DNA of 49,075 bases, taken from Nocardioides sp. (lineage in GTDB: Bacteria > Actinomycetota > Actinomycetes > Propionibacteriales > Nocardioidaceae). This document shows positions 26,532-34,321 of the stretch, piece by piece. The stretch is from positions 1-49,075 of the forward strand of contig NZ_JAPYPS010000027.1 of NCBI RefSeq assembly GCF_029937575.1, in the 5' to 3' direction. Below the pieces are notes generated by a model. The model searched no databases. It saw nothing but the letters and a program-made list of their open reading frames with translations, and was not told the DNA's origin. Both the position numbers and the translations under genes were made by a program. How positions within the stretch are numbered: the stretch's first letter is position 1; the number at the start of each line of letters is the position of its first letter.

Positions 26532-28523
26532 TCACCTCGAGCTTTCGATGAGGACGACCACGGACACGAGGACCAGCACGACCAGGAGCGAGCCGACGAG
26601 CTGGAGGTAGTAGCGGTGGAGCTGGCCGGAGGATGAGGTACGGCGTACCGCTCGCCCGCCCCGGCGGGCACCGCGCGCCACCCCCTGCACGACTCCTGCG
26701 ATCGAGGCGTCCCCCCGTGCGGAGGAACCGGCTGCTCGCAGCGTGCCCGACGCGGTCCGGGCCACGGCGCCGGACAGGGCCCGGTCGTCGAGCCTGGCCA
26801 CGGACCGAGCCGCGCGGATGGTGAGCCGCGCGGCACCACTCGCAGCGCCGGCGATGATCCGGTCGTCGACGCGGGCAGCCGCCGCGGCCGTGCGCAGGGT
26901 CGGTCGGACGATGAGCGTGTGGGCGGCCCGTTCCAGGTGCAGCCACGAACCGAGGAGACCGGTCACGGGTGACGACGCCGAAGCCTGCTCGTCGCAACGG
27001 TCCCACCGGCGCAGCACCCACGTGCCGGTACCCACGGCGACGAGGACCACCAGGGCCGAGGAGACCACGAGCTCACTGGTGCTGGGGGCGACGGGGATGC
27101 GTCCTGGCACTCGGTCGAGGACCTGCGGGAGCGTCAGCAGCCCGAGGACCACACCGGCCAGGGCCAGAGGTGCCAAGGCGATCGGGACCCTAGCGTCCAC
27201 CGCTCGCGTGCCCGGCTGCTCCTCGTCGAGCCCGATGTCGTGGCGCGGCCTGCGCGGGCGGGCGAGGATCACCAGGGCTACGAGTGCGTAGGCGACCGAC
27301 AGCGCGCTGGCCAGGAGCGCGCACAGGTAGAGCGGCAGCGACTCCTCACGGACCCCAGCCAGGACGGCGTCCTTGGTCGCCCACAGCGACAGCGGTGGGA
27401 GCCCGGACAACGCCAGCAGGCCTGCCCCCGACAAGGCGCCGAGGGCGGGCCAGAGCCGCAACGCGCCGGTCAGCGCGAACAGACGCTTGGTGCCCAGCGC
27501 GTGCAGCCACGCACCGGCGGCGAGGAAGAGCAGCGACTTGACGGCCGCGTGCGCGACGAGATGGGTGGTGCCCGCCGCGGTGGCCCCGACCCCGGCGGCC
27601 AGCACCACGAACCCGAGCTGGGCGGCAGTCGAGGCAGCCAGGAGCTGCTTCAGGTCGGTCTGGGCGATCGCGACGCAGCCGAGCAGCACCGCGGTCGTGA
27701 CGCCCACCCACGACGTCGTCGCACCAGCCCAGGACGTGCCTTCCAGGAGAGGCGAGAGCCGGACCAACAGGTAGCCGCCCAGAGCGACCATGGCTGCGGA
27801 GTGCAGGAGGGCCGAGGCGGGGCTGGGCCCGTCCATGGCGCGCGCGAGCCAGAAGGAGAACGGCAGCTGCGCCGCCTTCCCCAGACCCGCCACGAGCACA
27901 CCCGCAGCCGCGACGTCGCGCCACCCGCCGTCCATGCCCGCCAAGGAGTCGAGCGAGAGGTCGGTGCCCCCGGCGAGCGCCGCAGCCGTGGCCAGGTAGA
28001 GACCCAGGTCGGCGCCACGGGTGGTCAGGAACGCCGTGGCGCCCGAACCGACCCGACGTGGGTCGGCCCAGCGGTACCCGATGAGCGCGTACGACGCGAC
28101 GCCCATCAGCTCCCAGCCGACCAGGAGTGCGGGAAGGCTGGTGGCGAGCACGGTCAACGCAGCCGCAGAGGTGAAGAGCAGCATCAGGCCCGTGAATCGC
28201 GGTTCGCTCGTCTCGGGCTCGGAGGTGGCGACGGTGAGGACCAGGGTGGCCACGACGAGCATCGTCGGCAGGAGGAGGACTGCTGGACCACCCGCCGCCA
28301 GGCCGAGCTCGGATCCCGCCACGAACGGTGTGCCGACACTGACGCCGCTGACGACGACCGGCCAGGACACCACGGCCATCACAGCGAGCACTGCTGCGCC
28401 GAGCCAGCCGGCGTTCGACGAGGAGATCCTGACGACGCGCGCCCCCAGCAGTGCCGCACCCACCAGTGCGGGTGCCACCACGATCGCGACCAGGAGCACC
28501 TCCTCGATGCGCACGCCGCTCAC
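26532..28523 (-). CDS. nuoL: NADH-quinone oxidoreductase-like subunit L
   Basis: A 663-residue distal antiporter-like subunit. TM5 Glu138 (GWELMGVASYALIGY), TM7 Lys216 (GKAAQLPFSFWL) and HSAAM are intact. Before the last membrane helix (LVGSLLVVLVLVSVVVLI) there is a long Ala/Arg/Ser-rich stretch (about 535-635) in place of a compact lateral helix; its net charge is positive. The GTG start overlaps the nuoK stop (GTGA, 28520-28523). Confidence 0.93.
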   Translation of the reverse strand: MSGVRIEEVLLVAIVVAPALVGAALLGARVVRISSSNAGWLGAAVLAVMAVVSWPVVVSGVSVGTPFVAGSELGLAAGGPAVLLLPTMLVVATLVLTVATSEPETSEPRFTGLMLLFTSAAALTVLATSLPALLVGWELMGVASYALIGYRWADPRRVGSGATAFLTTRGADLGLYLATAAALAGGTDLSLDSLAGMDGGWRDVAAAGVLVAGLGKAAQLPFSFWLARAMDGPSPASALLHSAAMVALGGYLLVRLSPLLEGTSWAGATTSWVGVTTAVLLGCVAIAQTDLKQLLAASTAAQLGFVVLAAGVGATAAGTTHLVAHAAVKSLLFLAAGAWLHALGTKRLFALTGALRLWPALGALSGAGLLALSGLPPLSLWATKDAVLAGVREESLPLYLCALLASALSVAYALVALVILARPRRPRHDIGLDEEQPGTRAVDARVPIALAPLALAGVVLGLLTLPQVLDRVPGRIPVAPSTSELVVSSALVVLVAVGTGTWVLRRWDRCDEQASASSPVTGLLGSWLHLERAAHTLIVRPTLRTAAAAARVDDRIIAGAASGAARLTIRAARSVARLDDRALSGAVARTASGTLRAAGSSARGDASIAGVVQGVARGARRGGRAVRRTSSSGQLHRYYLQLVGSLLVVLVLVSVVVLIESSR

Positions 28524-28822
28524 TCGTGCAGCTCCGCGGCCATGTCGGTCATGTCAGTCCCCGTCCGACGGTGCAGCAGCGTGGCGATCGCGAACCCCGT
28601 CGCCATCTCGACCGTCATCGCAGCCAGGACGACGAGGAGCAGGACCTGGCCCGAGGGGTCTGGCGACAGGAACCACCACAAACCACCCAGCGCCAGCAGG
28701 ACGCCGGCGATCATCAGCTCCAGGCCCATCATCACCATCACCACCACTTGCTGCGACAACGCGCCGTACAGCCCGATCGAGAGCAGGGCGGAGGCGACCA
28801 AGAGCACCGTCTCAACGGTCAC
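28520..28822 (-). CDS. nuoK: NADH-quinone oxidoreductase-like subunit K
   Basis: A 100-residue, three-helix membrane subunit. Both conserved acidic residues are present: Glu35 in MGLELMIAG and Glu72 in MTVEMATGFAI. The GTG at 28822 has GAGGAGG 8 bases upstream and yields the standard family length; a longer frame from 28891 is rejected. The start lies 11 bases inside the end of nuoJ. Confidence 0.93.
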   Translation of the reverse strand: MTVETVLLVASALLSIGLYGALSQQVVVMVMMGLELMIAGVLLALGGLWWFLSPDPSGQVLLLVVLAAMTVEMATGFAIATLLHRRTGTDMTDMAAELHE

Positions 28823-29411
28823 GTCGACGACCTCCTCGTTGCGTCTCGCCACGCAGCGGTGGGTCAGTCGGGGTCTGATCGAGGTCGTCACCGAGCCGGT
28901 CGTAGCGGGTGCGGGCGGTGGACAGCGCGACGCCGACGACGATGGTCGCGACCATCACCGGGCCCACCGCCATCATCACCAGCATGTGACTCTCCATGAT
29001 CGCCCGACCCAGCGCCTCGGTGACGTCGGGCGACGGTGCCCCGCGCCGCTCGGGCCACGGCACCAGCACCGCACCACTGCCGAGCACCACGAAGGTGACG
29101 AGGGAGGCGCCGAGCGCGGTGCGGTGGGAGTGCACCATGCTCATCGGCATCAGCGCCGGGTTCATCCCCATGAACATCACCATGTAGACGGCCATCACGG
29201 CCATCTCCATCACCATCATCAGCACCACGATCACGCCCAGGTAGGACTGCTGCATCAGCAGCAGGGCACCGCCCGTGGCGACGAACGACACGGCCAGGGC
29301 ATAGGTCGCGCGGGCCATCGAGTCGACGACGAAGACCAGGGCACCGAAGACCACCGCCACCACGGCACAGCCCCAGAAGGCGAGGTCGACGACGAGACTC
29401 GAGTCGGTCAT
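28812..29411 (-). CDS. nuoJ: NADH-quinone oxidoreductase-like subunit J
   Basis: A 199-residue membrane subunit with about five helices. The TM3 region is unusually methionine-rich (VLMMVMEMAVMAVYMVMFMGMNP), and the usual YAGA-type tyrosine motif of NuoJ is not visible. A hydrophilic tail follows the last helix. ATG 29411 lies 7 bases after the nuoH stop, so no room remains for nuoI, which normally separates the two. Confidence 0.85.
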   Translation of the reverse strand: MTDSSLVVDLAFWGCAVVAVVFGALVFVVDSMARATYALAVSFVATGGALLLMQQSYLGVIVVLMMVMEMAVMAVYMVMFMGMNPALMPMSMVHSHRTALGASLVTFVVLGSGAVLVPWPERRGAPSPDVTEALGRAIMESHMLVMMAVGPVMVATIVVGVALSTARTRYDRLGDDLDQTPTDPPLRGETQRGGRRRDR

Positions 29412-29418
29412 CAGTCGA

Positions 29419-30363
29419 TCACGACCCCGACACCACGAGCACGGCCACGACCAGGTCCTGCAGCACCACCAGTGGCAGCAGGATGGTCCACAGCGGCTCC
29501 ATGAGCTGGTGGGTACGCAGGGTCGGAAGGCGTCCGGCCGCCCACGCCAGCGCACCGGTCAGCAGGAGCGCCTTGAGCACCACCCACACCGCATCCGGGA
29601 GCCAGGGTCCCGATCCACCGCCGAGGAACAGCGGCACGGCGATCGCTGCGCCAGCCCCCATCAAGGCATGCCGGCCCGCGCGGACCACGAGGAGGTCCGG
29701 TCCGGACAGCTCGGCGAGCGCACCATCCGACACCTCGGAGCCGACCGGGGCTGCCAACGGCCCCGAGACCGCGAACCCGAGGACCCCGACCAGGTAGGCC
29801 ACGAACGCGACCGGCATCCACACGGCGTACCACAGGGAGGACTGGGCGTCCGCGACGACCGCCAGGTCCAGGCTGCTCGCGGCGATCGCCGGCGCCACGA
29901 GGGCGAACATCAGGGGCAGCTCGTAGCCGAGCGCCAACGCGAGGAAGCGATAGCCCCCCACCAGCCCAGCTACCGAGTTCGCGCCCCAACCAAGCAGCCA
30001 CACCAGTGCCCACACGACGACGTCGAGGGCGTTGGCCCACACGACCCCGAGACTCCCAGGCAGCAACGCGGTCTCACCGACCGGCACCAGAGCGATGAGC
30101 AACACCGCGACGGGGAACAGCCCCCACCCACCGACACGCCACAGCAGCCGGTCCGCGGACAACGTCGTACGACGACCCTGCCGCAGCAGACGAGCCGCCT
30201 CGGCAGGAGCGTGCGCCATCGAGGCAGGCACCGCCCGACCGGCCGCGACACCCCGGGAGACGCTCGCGGTCCACGCCAGCACGAGCACCAGTCCGAGGGC
30301 CAGCACAGCGCCCAGGGCGGCGGCGGGCAGTCGTGCCAGCTGGTCTGCGAGCGGGTCAGTCAT
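29419..30363 (-). CDS. nuoH: NADH-quinone oxidoreductase-like subunit H, divergent
   Basis: A 314-residue membrane subunit with about eight helices; GYELPLMFALVAPAIAASSL matches the NuoH core. The acidic quinone-side loop, canonically PFDLPEAESEL followed by HTEYSG, is diverged here and reads GPLAAPVGSEVSDGALAEL (about 201-219). The quinone-binding chamber may therefore differ or be absent. ATG 30363 overlaps the end of the preceding gene by 8 bases. Confidence 0.85.
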   Translation of the reverse strand: MTDPLADQLARLPAAALGAVLALGLVLVLAWTASVSRGVAAGRAVPASMAHAPAEAARLLRQGRRTTLSADRLLWRVGGWGLFPVAVLLIALVPVGETALLPGSLGVVWANALDVVVWALVWLLGWGANSVAGLVGGYRFLALALGYELPLMFALVAPAIAASSLDLAVVADAQSSLWYAVWMPVAFVAYLVGVLGFAVSGPLAAPVGSEVSDGALAELSGPDLLVVRAGRHALMGAGAAIAVPLFLGGGSGPWLPDAVWVVLKALLLTGALAWAAGRLPTLRTHQLMEPLWTILLPLVVLQDLVVAVLVVSGS

Positions 30364-31333
30364 CGAGGCTCCCAGAGGCATCGACGACGCCCTGCAGCAG
30401 CGGCGCATGAGCCGCCACCAACAGCCGTACGTCGCCGAGGTCGCGGCCGGAGACCAGCTCGACGAGCTCGTCGTCGCTGATCAGTGCCGGGACGGAGTCG
30501 GCGAGGGCGGTGTGGAGGACCTCGCCGGCGGTCCGGGGCAGGGCGCCTCGACGCGTGAGCCGGTCGAGGCGACGTAGGACCCGGTCGCCGACCTCGGGCG
30601 AGGACGGCGCCACAGAGCGTGCCAGGCGCGCCTGGCGCTCGTCACCGAGGAGGGAGAGCACGGTGGCCGCGGCGTCCCAGCCACCGGCGAGATCGTCAGC
30701 TCGACCGGTCTGCGGCGGAGCAGTCGGGTGCGGGGGCTCCCACCACGTGACCTCTGCCTCGACCACCACGTCACCGTGCAGGGTCGTGACCAGCTCGAGT
30801 CCACCCGGCCAACGATCGAGCAGTGGGCCGAGCGGGTGCCGCAGCGCGTCCATCTCCAAGCCGTCGCGGTCCGGTGCTCCCTGCGCCAGGACCAGCCCGC
30901 CAGGCGCCATCTCCATGTCGTCGTGGTCCATGTCGTCGTGGTCCGTCTCGTCATGGCGGGCCGAGTCGGACCTCACCCACCGCGTGGCCTCGTCGAGCTC
31001 GCGGCCGCGCCGATCGGCGAGCTGTCCTGCTCGATCACGCAAGCACGCGCGCAGCCCGTCCAGCGTGCTGGGGACCGACGAGACGGCCGTCGGCTCTGCC
31101 CGCGCTCGCGGCCCGGGCAGCTGCGACCAGAGGACGTCCGCAGCAGCTCGGAGCGGGTCCGGCAGCGTGCCGGCGATCAGCAGGGCATCCGCGGAGGCCG
31201 GCGAGGGTGCCGGCTGCCAGCCTCGGCGGTCGAGCTCGCGGTGCGTCTCGGCACGGACGTACCGCCCGCCCGGGGCCTCCACGACGTACACCCGTGGCCG
31301 AGCGGTCGCGAGGGTGACGACCCGGCCCCTCAT
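30356..31333 (-). CDS. NuoB/NuoD-like fusion lacking Fe-S ligands
   Basis: A 325-residue soluble protein between nuoA and nuoH, the place of nuoBCD. Residues 48-76 (ADALLIAGTLPDPLRAAADV, then LWSQLPGP) parallel the NuoB segment ADLMIVAGT...LYDQMPEP. The Cys ligands of cluster N2 are missing; the only Cys is residue 98. Residues 127-142 form an acidic, His/Met-rich linker with DHDDM twice. Residues 145-196 (PGGLVLA, DRDGLEMDALRHPLGPLL, LHGDVVVEAEV) resemble the start of NuoD-like proteins. ATG 31333 overlaps the nuoA stop (ATGA). It may cap the membrane arm in place of the redox arm. Similarity was judged by eye. Confidence 0.7.
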   Translation of the reverse strand: MRGRVVTLATARPRVYVVEAPGGRYVRAETHRELDRRGWQPAPSPASADALLIAGTLPDPLRAAADVLWSQLPGPRARAEPTAVSSVPSTLDGLRACLRDRAGQLADRRGRELDEATRWVRSDSARHDETDHDDMDHDDMEMAPGGLVLAQGAPDRDGLEMDALRHPLGPLLDRWPGGLELVTTLHGDVVVEAEVTWWEPPHPTAPPQTGRADDLAGGWDAAATVLSLLGDERQARLARSVAPSSPEVGDRVLRRLDRLTRRGALPRTAGEVLHTALADSVPALISDDELVELVSGRDLGDVRLLVAAHAPLLQGVVDASGSLDD

Positions 31334-31671
31334 GCCCACCGGAACGCCCCCTCACGACGTGCCCAGGCAACGGCGGCCAACAGGATCGCGAGGAAGACGA
31401 ACATCTCCACGACCGCACCGGTGCCCAGGTCAGCCACGACCACTGCCCAGGGATACATGAACAGCATCTCCACGTCGAAGGCGAGGAAGACCACGCTCGC
31501 GGCGTACCAGCGGACGTGGTAGCGCGAGAGCGCGTGCTGCTCCGGCACCCGTCCCGACGCCACGGGCAGCACCAGCACAGGCGATCGCGTCTCGGCGAGC
31601 GCGGTCCCGACGGCCCGTAGGGAGAAGGCGCCTGCCGCGAGCAGCAGGGCGAGCACGGCGAGAGCAATCAT
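31330..31671 (-). CDS. nuoA: NADH-quinone oxidoreductase-like subunit A
   Basis: A 113-residue, three-helix membrane subunit. VFLAFDVEMLFMYPWAVV is the NuoA signature. The quinone-side loop normally holds a Cys (YECG-type); here it reads ASGRVPEQHAL and has none. The start at 31671 is chosen because AGGAGA (31678-31683, minus strand) sits 6 bases upstream. An ATG at 31689 would place that ribosome site inside the gene. It is the first gene of the cluster. Confidence 0.9.
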   Translation of the reverse strand: MIALAVLALLLAAGAFSLRAVGTALAETRSPVLVLPVASGRVPEQHALSRYHVRWYAASVVFLAFDVEMLFMYPWAVVVADLGTGAVVEMFVFLAILLAAVAWARREGAFRWA

Positions 31672-31895
31672 CAACGGTCTCCTGTCCATTCACCCCGTAC
31701 GGACGTGCCGACGACCGTACCGAGAGCGAACCTGGCCGACCACACCCATCCGGTCGACCACGCCCATCCGGTCGACCGGGCCCTCGTCGAGCGCGCCACG
31801 AGCGTGCTGACCGTGATCGCTGCCGAGGTCACGGACTCCGCCCGGGGGCGGCACCATTGACGGCGTCGACGCCGTTCGGGGCTACTGTCGCGGAT
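31672..31895. promoter_or_regulatory. nuo operon / ScoMcrA-type gene divergent region
   Basis: 224 bases without a gene. Two 18-bp direct repeats (31737-31754 and 31755-31772) differ at one base (CGACCAC[A/G]CCCATCCGGT), and the start of a third follows. TACTGT at 31883-31888 is the -10 of the plus-strand gene. No clear -10 was found for nuoA. Confidence 0.55.
31737..31777. repeat. 18-bp tandem direct repeat
   Basis: Two units with one mismatch plus CGACC of a third, about 66 bases upstream of the nuoA start. This is a typical geometry for a regulator that binds direct repeats. Confidence 0.8.
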
Positions 31896-32726
31896 GTGCC
31901 AACTTTCGAGGACGTCACCCGCGAGCACGTGCTGCTCACCCTGCAGGAGTACGACGGACTCGGGGCCACCCGATTCCTGGAGGGGTATCGGTTCGCAGCC
32001 GCGCCCGAGTACGTGCTGTGGCACGAGGGCCGCAGCTACGACTCCAAGGCCGTGCTCGGCGTTGCCCAGCGGTTCGTGACCGGAGCCGCCGCCAGCAGCA
32101 GCAGCTTCAGCGGGGGTCACGACGGTGCCGCCAAGGTGCTGCGCAACCTGGACTTCGAGGTCAGCGGGACCGACACGGACGGGCACTGGCAGGACGTCTC
32201 GGACGTCGGTCAGGAGGAGTCCCGCGTCGCCTGGTCCGCCGCGGCTCGCGACGTGCTCCTCGGTGTCGCCGGGCGCTACGGCTCGGTGGTCACCACGAAG
32301 GACCTGGCCGTGGAGGTGCAGCGGCTGACCGGGATCCGGAGCACCCAGCTGGCGCACTACTGGATAGGCGACGTCCTGGCCAGGGTGGCCGCGGAGTGCG
32401 ATCGACGCGGGGAGCCCCTCCTGCCCGCACTGTGCGTCAACGGATCGGGCAGTGTCGGCGAGGCCTACGCCGTCGCCGTACGAGCCGGCGGCGGCGAGGC
32501 GCCGGACGCCCCCGACACCCACGCGGCTGTCGAGCGACTCGCCTGTCACCGCTACTTCGAGGCCGCCGACCTGCCTGCTGACGGCGGCCACCCGGCCCTC
32601 ACCGCGACGCTGCAGCGATCACGGGACCGCGAGCGCAGGCTCCGGCAGGCCGACGTCCCGATCGCCACGTGCTCGCGGTGCAACATGGCCATCCCCAACA
32701 CCGGTCTCTGCGACAACTGCGACTGA
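31896..32726 (+). CDS. ScoMcrA-type head domain protein with zinc ribbon
   Basis: A 276-residue protein. Residues 1-90 resemble the N-terminal head domain of the type IV restriction enzyme ScoMcrA (FEDVTREHVLLTLQEYDGLG, LWHEGRSYDSKAVLG, FSGGHDGAAKVLRNLDFEV). Residues 110-215 are a helical domain found in many actinobacterial proteins (ARDVLLGVAGRYGSVVTTK, QLAHYWIGDVLARVA, LPALCVNGSGSVGEAYAVAV). The C-terminus is a four-Cys zinc ribbon (259-276, CSRC and CDNC). No HNH nuclease or SRA domain is present. TACTGT at 31883-31888 is 7 bases before GTG 31896. A DNA-related or defence-related role is inferred. Confidence 0.75.
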   Translation: MPTFEDVTREHVLLTLQEYDGLGATRFLEGYRFAAAPEYVLWHEGRSYDSKAVLGVAQRFVTGAAASSSSFSGGHDGAAKVLRNLDFEVSGTDTDGHWQDVSDVGQEESRVAWSAAARDVLLGVAGRYGSVVTTKDLAVEVQRLTGIRSTQLAHYWIGDVLARVAAECDRRGEPLLPALCVNGSGSVGEAYAVAVRAGGGEAPDAPDTHAAVERLACHRYFEAADLPADGGHPALTATLQRSRDRERRLRQADVPIATCSRCNMAIPNTGLCDNCD

Positions 32727-32971
32727 CCTCCCACTCGCCCGGGTACGGGGACGCATCGGCCACCAGCCACGTGCGGGTCGTCAGGACGGCTCCACGACCC
32801 CACGGGCCGCGATCGCCATGGCGCGGCGAAAGATCTCGTTGACGTCCCCTCGACACTCCCCGGCGATCCAGGTGCTCAACCCGACCCGCATCGGCGTCGG
32901 GATCGAGGCCGGCCACAGCACCGAGCACGGCGTCCATCAGCGCTACGTCGTCGGGTTGCGCGGCGAGCGCG
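32727..32971. other. Gene-poor stretch with decayed coding text
   Basis: No intact gene. On the minus strand a 36-codon frame (32781-32891) reads STWIAGECRGDVNEIFRRAM and then stops; I do not recognise it. With the phospholipase remnant next door this looks like degraded sequence. Confidence 0.45.
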
Positions 32972-33125
32972 GACCTGGACCATCAGCTCGAACCAGGCCC
33001 TCTGACGGCGTGGTTCCTGTTCTGGGGATTGTTGTAGCCGGGCTCGTCGAGGTTCCGCGGCCGCATGAACCCGACCTGCCCGTCGACAACCAGGAGCTTG
33101 CGCTGGTTGCGCACTCCGGCAACTT
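32972..33125 (-). pseudogene. Phospholipase D / cardiolipin synthase fragment
   Basis: One frame reads NQRKLLVVDGQVGFM, then NLDEPGYNNPQNRNH. After a shift near 33005 the adjacent frame continues RRQRAWFELMVQV. Together these match the first HKD region of cardiolipin synthase-type PLD proteins (NHRKLLVVDG...NLIEPGYN...GREWVELM). The HKD His is Gln here. Only about 50 codons remain, flanked by unrelated sequence, and the MarR-GNAT gene starts just to the right. Confidence 0.75.
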
Positions 33126-33126
33126 G

Positions 33127-33142
33127 TCTGACTGAGGTCAGA
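33127..33142. promoter_or_regulatory. Probable MarR operator
   Basis: TCTGAC-TGAG-GTCAGA, a perfect 6-bp inverted repeat with a 4-base spacer. It abuts the -10 box TAGATT (33143-33148) of the downstream MarR-GNAT gene, so an occupied site would block RNA polymerase. Confidence 0.7.
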
Positions 33143-33154
33143 TAGATTGGAGCG

Positions 33155-34009
33155 GTGCTCTCCACCATCCAGGTCCTGCGCCGCTTCAACCGCACCTACA
33201 CCCAGCGCATCGGCGTCCTCGACGAGTCGTTCCTCGGCCTCGGACTGCCCCTGAGCAGCGCCCGCCTGGTCTTCGAGATCGGTGCCGAGGGCGCCGGCGT
33301 CGGGGACCTGCGGTCCCGGCTCGGCCTGGACTCGGGCTACCTGAGCAGGCTCCTGCGGAGCCTCGAGGAGCGCGACCTGGTCACCGTCGAGCCCGACCCG
33401 GCCGACCGGCGTCGTCGTACGGCGATCCTCAGTCCGTCCGGCCGGCGTCTGCTGGAGCAGCTGGAGCAACGCTCCGAGGACCTGGCACACCGCCTGGTCG
33501 CACCCCTGACCGAACGCCAGCGGGCGCGCCTGTCCGAGGCGCTCGGCACCGCAGACCTGCTCGTGCGAGCGGCCACGGTCAGCCTCGACGAGGTGGACCC
33601 GGCGGGCTCGCGCGCCACGGCAGCCATGGGGCACTACTTCGCCGAGCTCGACCGCCGCTTCCCAGGAGGCTTCGATCCCGGCGCGCCGACGCCTCCGGAC
33701 TCCTTCACGGTGGCCACCAGCGACGGGCGACCCGTGGCCTGCGGCGGGGTCCAGCAGATCGGCGCCGGCATCGGAGAGGTCAAGAGGATGTGGGTGGACC
33801 CGGCGTGGCGAGGGGCAGGGCTCGGCTCGCGATTGCTACGCCATCTCGAGGGCGTCGCCGCCGACGCCGGGCACCGCGTCGTACGCCTCGACACCAACGG
33901 CACCCTGAGCGAGGCGATCGCGATGTACGAGCGTGCCGGGTACACCTCGATCGAGCGCTACAACGACAACCCGTACGCCGAGCTGTTCTTCGAGAAGGCG
34001 CTCCCCTGA
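33155..34009 (+). CDS. MarR regulator - GNAT acetyltransferase fusion
   Basis: A 284-residue two-domain protein. Residues 1-140 are a MarR winged helix (LPLSSARLVFEIG, GDLRSRLGLDSGYLSRLLRSLEERDLV, wing DPADRRRR). Residues 145-284 are a GNAT domain with the acetyl-CoA loop VDPAWRGAGLGSRLL and the C-terminal strand MYERAGYTSIERYNDNPYAELFFEK. Fusions of this type are known; the acetyl acceptor is usually unknown. TAGATT lies 6 bases before GTG 33155 (leaderless). The inverted repeat at 33127-33142 suggests autoregulation. Confidence 0.9.
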   Translation: MLSTIQVLRRFNRTYTQRIGVLDESFLGLGLPLSSARLVFEIGAEGAGVGDLRSRLGLDSGYLSRLLRSLEERDLVTVEPDPADRRRRTAILSPSGRRLLEQLEQRSEDLAHRLVAPLTERQRARLSEALGTADLLVRAATVSLDEVDPAGSRATAAMGHYFAELDRRFPGGFDPGAPTPPDSFTVATSDGRPVACGGVQQIGAGIGEVKRMWVDPAWRGAGLGSRLLRHLEGVAADAGHRVVRLDTNGTLSEAIAMYERAGYTSIERYNDNPYAELFFEKALP

Positions 34010-34019
34010 CCGCTCGTCC

Positions 34020-34304
34020 TCAGCGTCCTTGCAATCGGTCGACGTCCGCGCGCAACCTGCCCACCTCCGCCTCCAGCTCGAGCACGTGAGCGATGCCGGC
34101 GAGGTTGAGGCCCTCGGCCAGGAGCTGACCGATCCGCACCAGGCGGGCGACGTCATGGTCGCTGTAGAGCCGGGTCCCCCCGTCGGTGCGACCCGGCGAC
34201 ACCAGGCCTCGTCGCTCGTAGACCCGAAGGTTGGCGATCTGCATCGCCGCCATGTCCGCTGCCACCGAGATGGCGTAGACCGCTCGTCGTGACGTCGTAC
34301 CCAT
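34020..34304 (-). CDS. MerR family regulator (HspR-like)
   Basis: A 94-residue MerR-type protein. The helix-turn-helix has [46 protein letters not shown], and a coiled coil ([17 protein letters not shown]) closes it. The short length with no effector domain fits HspR, the heat shock repressor. It is divergent from an hsp20 gene, which supports that reading. TAGGTT (34312-34317, minus strand) lies 7 bases before ATG 34304, so the transcript is leaderless. A frame from 34340 would include the promoter. Confidence 0.85.
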   Translation of the reverse strand: MGTTSRRAVYAISVAADMAAMQIANLRVYERRGLVSPGRTDGGTRLYSDHDVARLVRIGQLLAEGLNLAGIAHVLELEAEVGRLRADVDRLQGR

Positions 34305-34321
34305 GTCCTGGAACCTACCCC

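Noticed and set aside
28823..28891. Longer N-terminus for nuoK
   Set aside because: GTG 28822 has GAGGAGG at 8 bases and gives the standard 100 residues; the extension is hydrophilic and overlaps nuoJ.
30231..30363. A missing nuoI between nuoH and nuoJ, or CxxCxxC ferredoxin text nearby
   Set aside because: Only 7 bases separate nuoH and nuoJ, and no ferredoxin-type Cys pattern was found in the cluster.
31672..31689. nuoA start at ATG 31689
   Set aside because: It would put the AGGAGA ribosome site inside the gene. No -10 or Shine-Dalgarno supports it.
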